In this document: positions 10,120-22,357 of the stretch, one piece after another
Layout: every line of letters starts with the position of its first letter
Position numbering within the stretch: position 1 is the first letter of the stretch
Assembly: GCF_023100685.1 (NCBI RefSeq)
Contig: NZ_CP090064.1
Span: 2,542,001-2,606,000 of the forward strand
Reading direction: 5' to 3'
DNA: 64,000 nt
Source: Proteus vulgaris
Lineage (GTDB): Bacteria; Pseudomonadota; Gammaproteobacteria; Enterobacterales; Enterobacteriaceae
Program-made: the position numbers and the translations under genes
The notes under the pieces: generated by a model
Databases searched by the model: none
What the model was told of the DNA's origin: nothing
The model's input: the letters and a program-made list of their open reading frames with translations, nothing else

Positions 10120-11652
10120 ATGCCTTTATCACAAGATGACTCTTCACCACGTCCTTTAGAAATTGCAGCTATTGACCTCGGTTCTAATAGTTTTCATATG
10201 ATAATTGCGCGCGTTGTTAATGGCGCATTGCAAGTGTTAAGTCGCTTAAAACAGCGTGTTTATCTCGCTGATGGCCTTGACGATAATAATGAATTAAGCG
10301 AAGAGTCTATGTTACGTGGGCTTTCCGCCCTTTCTCTTTTTGCTGAAAGGTTACAGGGCTTCCCTGCCGAAAATGTTACTGTCGTTGGCACACATACATT
10401 GCGTGTTGCGACTAACGCTAAAGTCTTTCTCCAACGGGCAAAAGAAGTTATCCCTTACCCTATCGAAATTATTTCTGGACATGAAGAAGCACGACTTATC
10501 TTTATGGGCGTTGAACATACACAATCAGAAAAAGGTCGAAAACTCGTTATTGATATTGGTGGTGGCTCAACAGAATTGGTTATTGGTGAAAACTTTGAGC
10601 CGATCTTAATTGAAAGCCAGCGCATGGGTTGTGTCAGTTTTAGTCGTCAATTTTTTCCTGAGCAAAAAATTAGTGAATCTGCTTTTCGTAAAGCACGAGA
10701 AAAAGCAGCACGTAAAATGGAAAAAATTGCATGGCAATATAAAATGACGGGATGGGATGTTGCTTTAGGCGCATCGGGCACCATTAAAGCGGCTCATGAG
10801 ATCTTAGTTGAGTTTGGCGAAAAAGACGGTGTTATCACCCCCGAACGTCTACTTATGTTAACAAAACAAGTGTTGCGCTTTAAGAAATTTAAAGACATCT
10901 CATTACCGGGGTTATCCGATGAGCGTAAGCATGTTTTTGTACCAGGCTTGGCTATTTTATGCGGTATTTTTGATTCTTTAGGATTAAAAGCACTACACCT
11001 ATCTGATGGTGCTCTACGTGAAGGTGTGCTTTATGAAATGGAAGGCAGATTTCGCCATCAAGATATTCGCCAACGTACAGCAAAAAGCCTTGCCGAGCAC
11101 TATAATATTGATAGAGAGCAAGCAAAACGTGTACTTGAAACCATGCAGTCCCTTTACGAACAATGGGCGCAACAAAATCCTAAACTCGTTCGCCCTGATC
11201 TAGAAGCCATTTTAGTTTGGGCTGTCATGTTACATGAGGTCGGATTAAGCATTAATTTAAGTGGATTGCACCGCCATTCTGCTTATATCCTTTCAAATAC
11301 AGATTTGCCAGGTTTTAACCAAGAACAACAGCTATTATTAACAACCTTAGTTCGCTATCACAGAAAAGGGATTAAGCTAGATGAATTGCCTAAATTTAAT
11401 CTTTATAAAAAGAAACAATATTTCCCACTCGTACAAATACTTAGATTAGCAACTTTACTTAATAATCAGCGACAATCGACGACAAAACCAGCATCTTTGC
11501 GTTTAGCTACTGATGAAAATCATTGGACTCTTTATTTTCCTAAAAAATATCTTTCCGATAACACATTGATGGAGTTGGATTTAGAAAAAGAACAAGAGCA
11601 TTGGCAGTCAGTTCCGGGCTGGAAACTAGATATAAAAGAGGAATCTGCTTAA
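10120..11652 (+). CDS. ppx: Exopolyphosphatase
   Basis: 510 residues (E. coli 513). It removes terminal phosphate from polyphosphate and may also act on pppGpp (family knowledge). The ASKHA nucleotide-binding motifs [11 protein letters not shown] near residue 17 and [11 protein letters not shown] near 145 are intact. The C-terminal ~190 residues form the HD-like helical domain ([20 protein letters not shown]). It lies four bases after ppk with no separate promoter visible; a hairpin terminator follows the stop by about 20 bp. Confidence 0.97.
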   Translation: MPLSQDDSSPRPLEIAAIDLGSNSFHMIIARVVNGALQVLSRLKQRVYLADGLDDNNELSEESMLRGLSALSLFAERLQGFPAENVTVVGTHTLRVATNAKVFLQRAKEVIPYPIEIISGHEEARLIFMGVEHTQSEKGRKLVIDIGGGSTELVIGENFEPILIESQRMGCVSFSRQFFPEQKISESAFRKAREKAARKMEKIAWQYKMTGWDVALGASGTIKAAHEILVEFGEKDGVITPERLLMLTKQVLRFKKFKDISLPGLSDERKHVFVPGLAILCGIFDSLGLKALHLSDGALREGVLYEMEGRFRHQDIRQRTAKSLAEHYNIDREQAKRVLETMQSLYEQWAQQNPKLVRPDLEAILVWAVMLHEVGLSINLSGLHRHSAYILSNTDLPGFNQEQQLLLTTLVRYHRKGIKLDELPKFNLYKKKQYFPLVQILRLATLLNNQRQSTTKPASLRLATDENHWTLYFPKKYLSDNTLMELDLEKEQEHWQSVPGWKLDIKEESA

Positions 11653-11671
11653 CAATATGATATTATAAAGA

Positions 11672-11697
11672 AAAAGACGCTAGTCAATGCGTCTTTT
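11672..11697 (+). terminator. Terminator after ppk-ppx
   Basis: AAAAGACGC and GCGTCTTTT form a 9-bp stem with an 8-base loop, ending in TTTTG. Confidence 0.75.
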
Positions 11698-11884
11698 GTT
11701 GCATCTATCATACAACAACTATCACATAACAACATAGGTTTGATTTGTGACCATAATATGAACATCACCAACGCAATATTGTTCAAGATTCATATTTTTT
11801 ATACGGAGAAGACCGATAATCATCCTAAAATGGAATAATTAGTGTCAATGGTTATCTCCCTCGTAAGAATTAAAAAGGAATAAC

Positions 11885-13348
11885 ATGTCTCAAACAGCTA
11901 TCAACAATGATACTGCGGCTGCCATCAATCCGTATTCACAAAAAGTGGCACTCCTGCGTCAGCAAATTTTGAGTATCTTTCTTGAAGATGATCAATTTGT
12001 TGAAACCGTTTTAGGGGAAGCAAGTGAAAATGATAGGCTGAGCCACCACGAACTTCATGAAAAAATCACCACTGTTCGAGAATTACTACAAGATCTACAC
12101 GCGGCAGATATTGCAGATATTCTTGAAGCCCTTCCCTATGACGAGCGTCTCGCATTGTGGCATTTGGTTGATAATAATGAACGTGGTGCTGTTTTAGTCG
12201 AAGCGTCTGTCGCCGTTTGGGACAGCTTAATTAAAGATATGACCGACCGTGAATTATTACGATCGGTCGCCACATTACATGTGGATGAGCAAGCGTACAT
12301 TGCAGAGCACTTACCACGCGATACAATGCGTCGCCTTCTTACCTATTTAGAACCAAGCCTGCGTAATAGGATAAGAGAAGTCCTGCAATATCCAAAAGAC
12401 AGCGTTGGTCAAATGATGGACTTTGAGTTCGTCACTGTGCGAGGCAATGTCACGTTAAAAACTGTACAACGCTATTTACGCCAACGAGGCTCTATTCCTG
12501 AAGCAACGGATAAAATTTTCGTTATCGATAATAAAAATCATCTGTTGGGCGAACTTCCATTAACCACTGTTTTAACGCAATCTCCTGACAAACTTGTATC
12601 AGATGTAATGAAAACAGATACTGTGAGCTTTATGCCAGAAGAAAAAGGCGAAGATGCGGCGGGTGCGTTCGAACGTTATGACTTAATTTCAGCCGCTGTG
12701 GTTGATAGCAATGGTCTTCTTATGGGGCGATTAACTGTTGAAGATATCGTTGATAACATGCATGAAGAGAGCGATACCAATATTCGTCGTATGGGGGGGT
12801 TGAGCCCAGAAGAGGACGTTTTCGCTCCAGTTGGACAAGCCGTTAAAACACGTTGGACTTGGCTTGCTATCAACTTATGTACCGCTTTCGTTGCCTCTCG
12901 TGTTATCGGTGTCTTTGAAGATACTATCTCACAATTAGTTGCGCTTGCCACACTAATGCCTATTGTTGCAGGTATTGGAGGTAACACGGGTAATCAAACT
13001 ATTACAATGATTGTACGTGCCTTAGCACTGCACCAAATTCAAACCGGAAGCTTCTCATTCTTAATTTTAAGAGAGCTTGGTGTCGCCCTTATTAACGGTA
13101 TTGTTTGGGGAGGGATAATGGGAATTGTCACTTTCCTCCTCTATGGCGACCTTGCTATGGGTGCGGTAATGACAATGGCGATGGTATTAAACCTCTTAAT
13201 GGCTGCCATGATGGGTGTACTGATCCCAATGACCATGATTAAATTAGGTAAAGATCCTGCAATTGGTTCAAGCGTTATGATAACCGCAATTACAGATACA
13301 GGTGGTTTCTTTATTTTCTTAGGTTTAGCCACTATCTTCCTAGTTTAA
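11885..13348 (+). CDS. mgtE: Magnesium transporter MgtE
   Basis: 487 residues with the full MgtE layout. The N-terminal helical domain spans about 30-150 and includes LHAADIADILEALP. It is followed by two CBS domains (about 155-285) and five C-terminal transmembrane helices from about 310, containing the conserved pore segment GNTGNQ. The protein is a Mg2+-gated inner-membrane channel that closes when cytosolic Mg2+ is high. AAAAAGGAATAAC before the ATG is a good ribosome site. I see no M-box riboswitch in the 230-bp upstream gap. E. coli K-12 lacks this family, so it is a difference from the reference gene order downstream of ppx. Confidence 0.93.
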   Translation: MSQTAINNDTAAAINPYSQKVALLRQQILSIFLEDDQFVETVLGEASENDRLSHHELHEKITTVRELLQDLHAADIADILEALPYDERLALWHLVDNNERGAVLVEASVAVWDSLIKDMTDRELLRSVATLHVDEQAYIAEHLPRDTMRRLLTYLEPSLRNRIREVLQYPKDSVGQMMDFEFVTVRGNVTLKTVQRYLRQRGSIPEATDKIFVIDNKNHLLGELPLTTVLTQSPDKLVSDVMKTDTVSFMPEEKGEDAAGAFERYDLISAAVVDSNGLLMGRLTVEDIVDNMHEESDTNIRRMGGLSPEEDVFAPVGQAVKTRWTWLAINLCTAFVASRVIGVFEDTISQLVALATLMPIVAGIGGNTGNQTITMIVRALALHQIQTGSFSFLILRELGVALINGIVWGGIMGIVTFLLYGDLAMGAVMTMAMVLNLLMAAMMGVLIPMTMIKLGKDPAIGSSVMITAITDTGGFFIFLGLATIFLV

Positions 13349-13376
13349 AATCACGCAATAATACGTTATTACACTA

Positions 13377-13411
13377 ACGCCACTGTTAATAAAATACAGT
13401 GGCGTTTTTTT
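13377..13411 (+). terminator. Terminator after mgtE
   Basis: ACGCCACTGT (13377-13386) pairs with ACAGTGGCGT (13396-13405) and runs into seven T residues. It may also serve the converging small gene on the other strand. Confidence 0.85.
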
Positions 13412-13431
13412 GTGTGACTAACAATAAATAA

Positions 13432-13653
13432 TTAAACCGTTGTTGAAAGGTAATAGTAAACAAGTAGCAATACGATGATCAGCGATGTGATAAACGTTTT
13501 TTTAACAGAAGCACTCAGTGCATAATTATCAGTGTGTTTAGTGTTATTTAGTATGGTTTTTAACGCTAAACCACCACCTAATGCAACGATAGAAAGTGAG
13601 GCAAACAGAACAATTGCAGCTAAGAGAATAGCACTCATTGAGATAGAGACCAT
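13432..13653 (-). CDS. Small two-helix membrane protein, unknown
   Basis: 73 residues with two predicted transmembrane helices (about 6-29, containing VALGGGLALK at its end, and about 52-70) joined by a polar linker with several Lys, Thr and Asn. The ATG follows CGGAGGATTT on the minus strand, a strong ribosome site, so it is very probably translated. I do not recognise a family. It faces mgtE tail-to-tail, with the mgtE terminator between them. The 770 bp upstream to the next gene is AT-rich and shows no other gene. Confidence 0.65.
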   Translation of the reverse strand: MVSISMSAILLAAIVLFASLSIVALGGGLALKTILNNTKHTDNYALSASVKKTFITSLIIVLLLVYYYLSTTV

Positions 13654-14424
13654 AAATCCTCCGACATATCAATTGACTTACTGTTGTAATTATAATCAAA
13701 AATAACTTTTTTGATGCTTATTTTTGTTTTTATTTTTTTATTTGAGAGACTGTTCTAAAAAATCACATTATGCATAAAAACACAAAAATATGATTATGAT
13801 TATAAATTTAAATGGCATTAAATTTCACAAATTATTAATTATTTGAATTTCAAAACCAAGGAAGGCGAATTTAACATATAGTAGAATATGCTAATAATCT
13901 ATTTCCTATCAGATCATATCTTTCACTATTAATACGAATAACTTTCTTAATTATCTAATAATAACTTTTTTTACAAAAAATAATAAATTAAATTCATAGC
14001 GCTTTTATTATTTAATTGTTTATTTAAAGCATAATAAATATATTCAATATCACCTCGTTTTTATTTAGAGATATTAAAATCCATCCCAAAAACAATAATA
14101 CGTAATATTTTTACATTATATATAATAACTTCAATTTATTAATATAATATATTACAAAAACGAAACAATTAAGATATTAAACCCACAAGTTAGTGACTTT
14201 TAAGTCTATTTAATTGTTTTATTTTAACCTATTTACATCATTAAGAGCTTCCTGTTATAACTTAAACCATCATCACAACATTATTCTTTCTCACGTAAAT
14301 AGCCTATAAATAACCATCTACTGTTATTTATTTCCACCCTGTTTTATTTGCTGATCCTAAAAGAATATATTTGTGACTTTATTAGTTATTAATTTTATCA
14401 CGATGATTATTATAGGTTGTTATT
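13654..14424. other. AT-rich intergenic region without a visible gene
   Basis: This stretch separates the divergent small membrane gene and the MFS gene. It is strongly AT-rich with many stops in all frames. I found no tRNA, terminator-like hairpin or recognisable sRNA in it. It presumably holds the two divergent promoters. Confidence 0.5.
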
Positions 14425-15798
14425 ATGACATCACAATCACACTCCACTCAGCCGTTGAGTCAACCTACGGCAAGACCATTAAATCGCAACGACTATAAAA
14501 CGTTGGGTTTATCCTCACTAGGAGGAACTTTGGAGTTCTATGATTTCGTAATCTTCGTGTTCTTTACGAAAACATTGAGCCACTTGTTCTTTCCTGGTGA
14601 TAACGCCTTTATTGCACAAATGCAGACATTGGGTATTTTTGCAGCCGGTTATCTTGCTCGTCCTTTGGGTGGCATCATTATGGCACACTACGGCGATATT
14701 ATTGGCCGTAAACGTATGTTTACTTTAAGTATCTTTTTAATGGCCGTTCCAACATTAATTATTGGTTTATTACCTACTTATGCCAGCATTGGCGTCGCTG
14801 CTCCATTATTGCTGTTATTGATGCGTATCATGCAAGGTGCTGCTATTGGTGGTGAAATGCCAGGTGCTTGGGTCTTTATTGCAGAACATACACCAAAACA
14901 ACGTTATGGTTTGGGTGTTGGGACATTAACGTCAGGTATTACGGGCGGTATTTTATTAGGATCGATCGTCGCAATTATCGTTCAGCGTAGTTATAGCGCT
15001 CAGGAAGTTAATGATTTTGCTTGGCGTATTCCCTTTATTTTAGGTGGGATATTTGGCTTAATTTCTGTTTACTTACGTCGTTTCTTGCAAGAAACTCCTA
15101 TCTTTAAAGAGATGGCTGCAAAAAAAGCCTTAGCACAAGAAATGCCTGTAATTTCAGTCATTAAAAACCATAAACAAGCGTGTTTAATTACAGCTGTATT
15201 AACTTGGTCTTTATCAACAGCGATTGTTGTCACCATATTGATGACACCTAGTGTAATTGTTGAAGGGATTTACAAAATTGATAGAACTACCTCATTGGAA
15301 GCGAACTGTGTTGCAACATTAACCTTAACTTTAGGTTGTATCTTCTGGGGCTGGATTGGCGACAAATTAGGAACACGAGTTTCAATGACATTATCATGGG
15401 GTGGTTTGATTGTTACTGCATTCCATTTCTATGGCAGTTTAGATACAGCAATGTCGGGTATTCAGTTAGCATTTAATTATGGATTGATGGGCTTTTTTGT
15501 TGGTGCGATTGCCACAACACCAATTGTTAGTACAAGAGCATTTCCACCATCAATTCGTTTTTCAGGGTTGTCTTTTGCTTACAATATGGCTTATGCCGTG
15601 TTTGGTGGATTAACCCCAATGTTAACTGGTGCATGGTTAGAAAAGACAGCAATGGCGGGTGCCTATTATGTCGCTGGAGTCTCATTCTTAGCAATTGCTG
15701 TCGCATTCTTACCTTTAGCTTATAAAGGTTGGACTGCGGTAAAGCCAACTACTCGTGAAAAAGACGTTGCATTACAAATTGATAAAGTAGTTGGTTAA
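14425..15798 (+). CDS. MFS transporter, metabolite:H+ symporter family
   Basis: 457 residues with 12 predicted transmembrane helices. The loop 2-3 signature is clear (ARPLGGIIMAHYGDIIGRKR), as is the YDFVIF segment in helix 1 typical of the metabolite:H+ symporter branch that includes ProP, KgtP and ShiA. A polar ~25-residue N-terminus precedes the first helix. The substrate cannot be read from the sequence; osmolytes and di- or tricarboxylates are possible by family. It is monocistronic, flanked by a long AT-rich region and a strong terminator. Confidence 0.85.
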   Translation: MTSQSHSTQPLSQPTARPLNRNDYKTLGLSSLGGTLEFYDFVIFVFFTKTLSHLFFPGDNAFIAQMQTLGIFAAGYLARPLGGIIMAHYGDIIGRKRMFTLSIFLMAVPTLIIGLLPTYASIGVAAPLLLLLMRIMQGAAIGGEMPGAWVFIAEHTPKQRYGLGVGTLTSGITGGILLGSIVAIIVQRSYSAQEVNDFAWRIPFILGGIFGLISVYLRRFLQETPIFKEMAAKKALAQEMPVISVIKNHKQACLITAVLTWSLSTAIVVTILMTPSVIVEGIYKIDRTTSLEANCVATLTLTLGCIFWGWIGDKLGTRVSMTLSWGGLIVTAFHFYGSLDTAMSGIQLAFNYGLMGFFVGAIATTPIVSTRAFPPSIRFSGLSFAYNMAYAVFGGLTPMLTGAWLEKTAMAGAYYVAGVSFLAIAVAFLPLAYKGWTAVKPTTREKDVALQIDKVVG

Positions 15799-15843
15799 GT
15801 CTTTATCAATGTATAAATATGCTCTATTAATATCCCCTTACAC

Positions 15844-15876
15844 AATACCGCCCTTAATATGGGCGGTATTTTTTTG
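15844..15876 (+). terminator. Terminator after the MFS gene
   Basis: AATACCGCCC pairs with GGGCGGTATT across a 7-base loop and is followed by a T run. It separates the MFS gene from the converging dtpA. Confidence 0.85.
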
Positions 15877-15962
15877 TGCTACATTTTATGGTAACAAATA
15901 CAAAAAAGGATGCCTTTTGGCATCCTCTATTTTCTTCAGCTTTCGTTTTTTAATGCTACAAA

Positions 15963-17429
15963 TTATTGTGTCATTTTACTCAGCATTGGTGCAGTTAAAA
16001 GCATTAAGATTGCAATAACACCTGTCACAATACCGATTTGTAGGAAGACACTGCTATAGATTTCTAATGAGGCATGTGCGCTTTGAACATCTTCTGGTAC
16101 CGCCATTAAACTTGCAACTTTACCTGCAATAATTGCAGCAGCTGCCGAAGTTAAGAACCAAGCACCCATGATAAAACCCATTAAACGCTGTGGTACAAGT
16201 TGAGCAACCATTGCAAGGCCAAGCCCAGAAATCATTAACTCACCAATACTTTGGAAACCATAGCTTGCTACTAACCACCATGAAGAGACAATACCTGCTT
16301 CATTTGCCATGCTTGCACCCAGTGGTAACACTAAGAATGCAGTCGCACTTAAGAACATCCCTACGGTGAACTTATATGGCATTGGTAGTTTATCACCCAT
16401 AAAGTTATACACAGCCGCTAATAATGGGCTTGCTAACATGATCCAGAATGGATTAAGTGACTGGAATTGCTCTGGTTGAACACTGAAACCTAAAAGGGAA
16501 TGTTCAACATTATGGATTGCGAAGAAGTTTAAAGACGTTGGCATTTGATCGTAAAGAACAAAGAAGACCACAGCTTCAACCATCAGTAAAAACGCCACAA
16601 TCATCTTACGGCGAGCAGCCCCTTTCATCATAAAGGTTTCACGCGCAAAAATTAGGATGATACCTAATGAGATCACAGCTAAAGACCAACTTGCGACTTC
16701 ATTATTATGCAATAACCATGTTGATAGTGCAGTTAATGCAACAATCCCCACCAGCGTTAATAATAATTTTGAATAGTTAAGCGGTTCAAAATCAGGTCTA
16801 GAACCTTTATCTTTGATCCAACCACGGCAAACCATAAAGTTTGCTAAGGTGATCAGCATACCTACAACACTTAAGGCAAATGCTACATCCCAACCATAAT
16901 TAGCTGCTAACCATGGTGTTGCTAACATAGATAAGAACGAGCCTACGTTGATAGACATATAGTACATCGTAAATGCACCGTCTAATTGCGGATCGTTTTT
17001 CTCATAACAGGTTGCAAGTAATGAGGATGGATTTGCTTTAAATAAACCATTACCTACAGCAATGGTTGCAAGCCCCCAATAAATCACATCTTTATCGTGA
17101 TCTGAGAAAGCCACCATTGCATAACCAATTGCCAGAACTATAGCACCGAGGATTATAACCCTTTTTGTACCAAGGACTTTATCACCCAGCCATCCACCGA
17201 TAGCAACAAAACCATAAACCAATGCGGTAAATGCAGCAAAAACGGTGATTGCTTCTGCCTCACCCATGCCCAGCATTTTAACCAGATAAACGGCCATGAT
17301 CCCTTGCAGACCGTAATAGCCAAAACGTTCCCATAATTCGATTGAGAAGATGAGATAAAATGCGCGAGGCTGTTTAAATGCATTCAGGCTCGGTTTTTGT
17401 CCATCGTCAGGTGTGTTTGCAGTTGACAC
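15963..17429 (-). CDS. dtpA: Dipeptide/tripeptide permease DtpA
   Basis: 488 residues (E. coli DtpA 500). This POT/PTR-family proton-coupled importer of di- and tripeptides lies in the inner membrane. The POT signature [10 protein letters not shown] in helix 1 and the [13 protein letters not shown] loop are intact, and the N-terminus ([24 protein letters not shown]) matches DtpA closely. The C-terminal cytoplasmic tail after the last helix is about 12 residues shorter than in E. coli. It is divergent from mdtA across a 560-bp gap. Confidence 0.95.
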   Translation of the reverse strand: MSTANTPDDGQKPSLNAFKQPRAFYLIFSIELWERFGYYGLQGIMAVYLVKMLGMGEAEAITVFAAFTALVYGFVAIGGWLGDKVLGTKRVIILGAIVLAIGYAMVAFSDHDKDVIYWGLATIAVGNGLFKANPSSLLATCYEKNDPQLDGAFTMYYMSINVGSFLSMLATPWLAANYGWDVAFALSVVGMLITLANFMVCRGWIKDKGSRPDFEPLNYSKLLLTLVGIVALTALSTWLLHNNEVASWSLAVISLGIILIFARETFMMKGAARRKMIVAFLLMVEAVVFFVLYDQMPTSLNFFAIHNVEHSLLGFSVQPEQFQSLNPFWIMLASPLLAAVYNFMGDKLPMPYKFTVGMFLSATAFLVLPLGASMANEAGIVSSWWLVASYGFQSIGELMISGLGLAMVAQLVPQRLMGFIMGAWFLTSAAAAIIAGKVASLMAVPEDVQSAHASLEIYSSVFLQIGIVTGVIAILMLLTAPMLSKMTQ

Positions 17430-17990
17430 TAAAAACCTCTAATTATTTTATTACGCCTTTATATTTAGGCTAATTTTTACAAAAATGATTATTTTAAGAC
17501 AGAGTTAAAGCTCGGTGAATTTCATACTGGATTGTTATTCTTTGAAAAGAGTTCAAACACAGAGAAAAACAAGGTTGGCATTCTATCACTGGAAAGCATA
17601 ATTATCTAAGAATTATAACTAACTATTGCGTTTTATCATAGTTACAGGCATTTGTACAAAATAGTTATGCGATTAAAAAAGCATCAAGCAAAATAACTTA
17701 CTGATTATCAATAAATTATTTTCTACTTAATTATCCCTATATAAACAATTAAGCCACGCTGTTGTTTGTCTGTTTTTTAATAAATAATGGCTTATTGAAT
17801 AACAACGATAAAATAATGCCAGTATCATTTCATTTTAACTGCTTAAAATAACGCCAATAAAACACATTCCTTGACTTAATTTCCATATTTCCTCCATTTT
17901 TAACTGTGTAGAAACAGGTAGAATGTCACTATTCCAAAATTTCATTTCAGTATTTCTGATTAGCTAGTTGCCAGTGGGATCACAAAAGTA
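17430..17990. other. Divergent intergenic region dtpA/mdtA
   Basis: This 560-bp AT-rich spacer carries the promoters of dtpA (leftward) and mdtABC (rightward). Apart from the candidate BaeR site at 17887 and a TAGAAT -10-like box at 17919-17924, I see no gene or hairpin in it. Confidence 0.5.
17887..17904 (+). promoter_or_regulatory. Candidate BaeR box upstream of mdtABC
   Basis: ATTTCCTCCATTTTTAAC matches 13 of 18 positions of the E. coli BaeR box TTTTTCTCCATDATTGGC as I recall it. It lies 15 bp upstream of a TAGAAT -10-like sequence and about 87 bp before mdtA. The operon encodes BaeSR itself, so autoregulation is plausible. Confidence 0.45.
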
Positions 17991-19226
17991 ATGAATAAAA
18001 ATAAAAATGCTAAAAAAAGAATTTCTCTTATTATCGCTTTAATCATCGTAGCCGCAGGTGCTTACGCCTATTGGCAATTTAATGCAGCAAAAACAGCTAC
18101 AGCTGAAAATAAAGGAACTCAAGCAACAAGCTCACAAAGTCGAAGCACAACTGGATCTCGTCGCCCTCCTATGCCGCCCGTTCAGGTCGCAACATCAATA
18201 CAAGAAGATGTGCCTCAATTTTTATCGGCTTTAGGTACAGTGAAAGCAACTAATAGCGTCACGGTGACAAGTCGAGTTGAAGGTCAATTAATGGCTTTGC
18301 ATTTCACGGAAGGGCAACACGTTCAACAAGGTGATTTATTAGCAGAAATTGACTCTCGTCCATTTGAAGTGCAATTAGCCCAAGCCAAAGGACAACTTGC
18401 AAAAGATCAAGCCACATTAGCTAACGCACGTCTTGATTTAGCACGTTATCAGAAGTTGGCAAAAACTAATTTAGTCTCACAACAAGAGTTGGATAATCAG
18501 CAAGCCTTAGTGAAACAGTCAGAAGCTAGTATCCGTATTGATGAGGCTACGATCAGTAATGCGCAACTGCAATTAACTTACAGCAAAATTACGGCGCCGA
18601 TTTCAGGTCGTGTGGGATTAAAACAAGTTGATGTGGGTAACTATATTTCAGGTGGTTCATCAACGCCGATTGTGGTTATTAATCAAATGGACCCTGTTGA
18701 TGTGCTTTTTACATTGCCAGAACAAGATTTAGCAAAAGTCATTCAAGCACGTAAAAACAATACTGATTTGCCTGTCACTGCATTAGACAGAAATAACCAA
18801 TTTGAATTAGCTCAAGGAAAATTATTTAGTGTTGATAACCAAATTGATGCTACAACTGGCACTATTAAGTTAAAAGCGCGCTTCCCACAACAAGAGACAA
18901 CATTATTTCCTAATCAATTCGTCAATGTCCGTCTTTATGTCACCACATTAGAAAAAGCAGTTGTTATTCCGAATGCTGCTTTGCAAATGGGTAATGAAGG
19001 TCACTTTGTTTGGATTGTGGATAACGAAAATAAAGTGAGCAAATTACGCGTAGAAGTTGCCTTACAAAATGCAGAAAAAGTTGTGATAGCGTCTGGTTTA
19101 TCAGCAGATCAGCGTGTTGTAACGGATGGTGTGGATAGATTAACACAAGGTGCAAAAGTCGAAATCGTGACACCTTCTGTACCAAAGACTCAAGAAAATA
19201 ACCGTGTAGTTGCGGAGAAAGCGTAA
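17991..19226 (+). CDS. mdtA: Multidrug efflux membrane-fusion protein MdtA
   Basis: 411 residues (E. coli 415). This is the periplasmic adaptor of the MdtABC-TolC tripartite efflux pump. An N-terminal hydrophobic anchor (about 10-30) is followed by a Pro-rich linker. The lipoyl/barrel-sandwich halves contain [16 protein letters not shown] and [20 protein letters not shown], with an alpha-hairpin (about 125-185) between them. The beta-barrel and membrane-proximal domains follow. It overlaps mdtB by one base (TAATG). The ribosome site is weak. Known substrates in E. coli include novobiocin, bile salts and zinc- or copper-related stress compounds. Confidence 0.94.
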   Translation: MNKNKNAKKRISLIIALIIVAAGAYAYWQFNAAKTATAENKGTQATSSQSRSTTGSRRPPMPPVQVATSIQEDVPQFLSALGTVKATNSVTVTSRVEGQLMALHFTEGQHVQQGDLLAEIDSRPFEVQLAQAKGQLAKDQATLANARLDLARYQKLAKTNLVSQQELDNQQALVKQSEASIRIDEATISNAQLQLTYSKITAPISGRVGLKQVDVGNYISGGSSTPIVVINQMDPVDVLFTLPEQDLAKVIQARKNNTDLPVTALDRNNQFELAQGKLFSVDNQIDATTGTIKLKARFPQQETTLFPNQFVNVRLYVTTLEKAVVIPNAALQMGNEGHFVWIVDNENKVSKLRVEVALQNAEKVVIASGLSADQRVVTDGVDRLTQGAKVEIVTPSVPKTQENNRVVAEKA

Positions 19227-22200
19227 TGACCGAAAAAACACACGGTACAGGTGGAGGACCATCTCGCCTATTTATTCTGCGCCCTGTTGCAACAACCCTT
19301 TTTATGGTCGCCATACTGTTAGCAGGGATTGTCGGCTATCGTATGTTGCCTGTGTCTGCCTTACCTGAAGTTGATTATCCAACTATTCAGGTTGTTACTC
19401 TCTATCCTGGAGCAAGCCCTGATGTAATGACATCAGCTGTCACTGCACCACTTGAACGCCAATTTGGGCAGATGTCTGGGTTAAAACAGATGTCATCACA
19501 AAGTTCTGGTGGTGCATCGGTGATCACACTGATGTTCCAATTAACCTTACCATTAGATGTTGCAGAGCAAGAGGTACAGGCTGCGATAAATGCAGCGACG
19601 AATCTACTCCCCTCCGATTTGCCTTACCCACCGATTTACAGCAAAGTAAACCCAGCTGATCCACCAATTTTAACTTTAGCGGTAACTAGCTCAACATTAC
19701 CGATGACACAGTTGCAAGATATGGTTGAAACCCGTATTTCGCAAAAAATTTCACAAGTTAATGGTGTCGGTTTAGTCGCTTTAGCGGGTGGACAGCGCCC
19801 CGCTGTTAGAGTCAGACTCAATGCACAAGCTGCGGCGTCTTACGGTTTAGATAGCGAAAAAATTCGTGTAGCAATCAATAATGCGAACGTTAACTCAGCG
19901 AAAGGAAGCCTTGATGGCCCTACTCGCTCTGTAACCTTATCGGCTAATGACCAAATGAAATCATTAGAAGATTATCGCCAACTTATCGTTGCCTATAAAA
20001 ATGATGCACCTATTCGTTTATCTGATATCGCAACTATCGAACAAGCGCCTGAAAATAATCAGTTAGGTGCATGGGCCAACAATGAACAGGCGATTATTAT
20101 AAATGTTCAACGTCAACCCGGCGTTAACGTTATTGATACCACTGATAATATTCGTAATTTATTACCAGATTTAGTCTCTAATTTACCTAAATCAGTGAAT
20201 GTTGAGATCTTAACTGATAGAACCACAACGATCCGCGCGTCAGTTAAAGATGTGCAATTTGAGCTTGGTTTAGCTATCGCCCTTGTGGTGATGGTAATTT
20301 ATCTCTTTTTACGTAATGGTGTCGCAACCTTAATTCCAAGCATTGCCGTACCACTTTCATTAGTTGGTACATTCGCAGTGATGTATTTCTGCGGTTTTTC
20401 TGTCAATAATCTCACTTTAATGGCATTAACGATTGCCACAGGCTTTGTTGTCGATGACGCCATTGTTGTGATTGAAAATATCTCCCGCTACCTTGAGCGT
20501 GGTGATAAACCATTAGCTGCAGCGCTAAAAGGGGCTGGTGAGATTGGTTTTACCATTATTTCGCTTACTTTCTCTCTTATTGCTGTACTGATCCCTCTAT
20601 TATTTATGGGGGATATTGTTGGTCGCTTATTTAGAGAGTTTGCAATCACCCTTGCAGTCGCCATTTTAATATCTGCGGTGGTTTCGCTAACATTAACGCC
20701 AATGATGTGTGCACGATTGCTAAAACCTGAAAATGAAATCAAACACAATCGTTTTGAAATAGCATGTGAACACTTTTTTGAAAAGATGATTGCCGTGTAT
20801 GCCGTTTGGCTAAAACGTGTATTAAACCATCAATGGATAACGCTTGGTGTTGCACTCAGCACTTTGGTGTTAACTGTTTTGCTGTATATGTTTATTCCTA
20901 AAGGTTTTTTCCCATTACAAGATAATGGATTATTGCAGGGTACCATTGAAACCTCACAATCTATTTCTTATCAATCAATGGTTGAAAAACAGCAACAAGT
21001 GGTTGATAAACTGATTGATGATCCTGCAGTTGATAATATTGCCAGTTTTGTCGGCATTGATGGCAGTAATGCAACTCTCAATACGGGCCGATTACAAATC
21101 ACATTAAAACCCCTTGATCAACGCGACTCGCGTATTGATACAATAATTCCTCGTCTACAAGAACGCATAGCCTCTATTTCAGGCATAACGCTCTATTTGC
21201 AACCCACTCAAGATCTAACAATTGATACGCAAGTATCTCGTACTCAATATCAATTTACGTTGCAAGCAACATCATTAGATGAATTGGCATATTGGGTACC
21301 AAAGCTTTCCCAATCATTAAAAAATAGTCCAGAACTAACCGACATTAGCAGTGATTGGCAAGACGGCGGTATGATGGCGTATATCAAAGTAGACAGAGAT
21401 TCTGCAAGTCGCTTAGGTATTACAATGAGTGAGATTGATAACGCACTTTATAATGCTTTTGGTCAGCGTTTAATTTCAACTATCTACACTCAAGCAAATC
21501 AGTACCGCGTTGTATTGGAACAAGATATTCGCAGTGGTGATGGTTTACAGGCGCTCTCAGCCGTACATTTAACTGGCAAAGATGGTGCGATGGTACCTTT
21601 ATTATCTATTGCATCCGTAGAACAACGCCTAGCGCCACTTTCTATTAATCACCAAGAGCAATTTCCTTCAGCAACATTTTCATTTAATGTCGCTGAACAA
21701 TCGTCGCTTGAAGAAGCAGTAAAAGCAGTAAAATTGGCTGAAGTGCAAATTTCTATGCCAAGAGATATCACCACACAATTCCAAGGTGCGACGTTGGCAT
21801 TTGAAAGTGCGCTTTCTAGCACTTTATGGCTGATTATCGCGGCTATTGTGGCAATGTATATCGTACTCGGTGTGTTATATGAGAGCTTCATTCACCCTAT
21901 TACTATTTTATCTACGCTACCTACGGCAGGTGTCGGTGCATTACTTGCATTAATGGCCGCGGGTAATGAACTTGATATTATTGCGATTATTGGGATCATT
22001 TTGCTTATCGGGATCGTAAAGAAAAACGCGATCATGATGATAGACTTTGCTCTTGCCGCCGAACGAGAGCAAGGTTTAACCCCTTACGAGGCTATTTATC
22101 AAGCGTGTTTATTACGTTTTCGTCCAATATTAATGACAACAATGGCCGCACTTCTCGGGGCTTTACCTTTAATGCTAAGCACCGGTGTGGGTGCAGAATT

Positions 22201-22357
22201 ACGTCAGCCATTAGGGGTTTGTATGGTTGGTGGCTTAATTATGAGCCAGATATTAACTCTGTTTACTACGCCAGTAATTTATCTACTATTTGATAAATTA
22301 TCACTCTATGTAAACCGCAATAAACATATTGAGAATAATGACGGGGCTGTATCATGA
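19226..22357 (+). CDS. mdtB: RND efflux pump subunit MdtB
   Basis: 1,043 residues. An RND inner-membrane transporter with 12 transmembrane helices and two large periplasmic loops; MdtB forms a B2C heterotrimer with MdtC. The first helix begins after [14 protein letters not shown], and the helix 4 charged motif [19 protein letters not shown] carries the proton-relay Asp pair. The second-half helices around [19 protein letters not shown] and [19 protein letters not shown] are canonical. It overlaps mdtA by 1 base and mdtC by 4 (ATGA), so all three are translationally coupled. Confidence 0.95.
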   Translation: MTEKTHGTGGGPSRLFILRPVATTLFMVAILLAGIVGYRMLPVSALPEVDYPTIQVVTLYPGASPDVMTSAVTAPLERQFGQMSGLKQMSSQSSGGASVITLMFQLTLPLDVAEQEVQAAINAATNLLPSDLPYPPIYSKVNPADPPILTLAVTSSTLPMTQLQDMVETRISQKISQVNGVGLVALAGGQRPAVRVRLNAQAAASYGLDSEKIRVAINNANVNSAKGSLDGPTRSVTLSANDQMKSLEDYRQLIVAYKNDAPIRLSDIATIEQAPENNQLGAWANNEQAIIINVQRQPGVNVIDTTDNIRNLLPDLVSNLPKSVNVEILTDRTTTIRASVKDVQFELGLAIALVVMVIYLFLRNGVATLIPSIAVPLSLVGTFAVMYFCGFSVNNLTLMALTIATGFVVDDAIVVIENISRYLERGDKPLAAALKGAGEIGFTIISLTFSLIAVLIPLLFMGDIVGRLFREFAITLAVAILISAVVSLTLTPMMCARLLKPENEIKHNRFEIACEHFFEKMIAVYAVWLKRVLNHQWITLGVALSTLVLTVLLYMFIPKGFFPLQDNGLLQGTIETSQSISYQSMVEKQQQVVDKLIDDPAVDNIASFVGIDGSNATLNTGRLQITLKPLDQRDSRIDTIIPRLQERIASISGITLYLQPTQDLTIDTQVSRTQYQFTLQATSLDELAYWVPKLSQSLKNSPELTDISSDWQDGGMMAYIKVDRDSASRLGITMSEIDNALYNAFGQRLISTIYTQANQYRVVLEQDIRSGDGLQALSAVHLTGKDGAMVPLLSIASVEQRLAPLSINHQEQFPSATFSFNVAEQSSLEEAVKAVKLAEVQISMPRDITTQFQGATLAFESALSSTLWLIIAAIVAMYIVLGVLYESFIHPITILSTLPTAGVGALLALMAAGNELDIIAIIGIILLIGIVKKNAIMMIDFALAAEREQGLTPYEAIYQACLLRFRPILMTTMAALLGALPLMLSTGVGAELRQPLGVCMVGGLIMSQILTLFTTPVIYLLFDKLSLYVNRNKHIENNDGAVS

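Noticed and set aside
15791..16018. 75-residue frame after the MFS gene
   Set aside because: It runs through the MFS terminator hairpin and into dtpA; no ribosome site.
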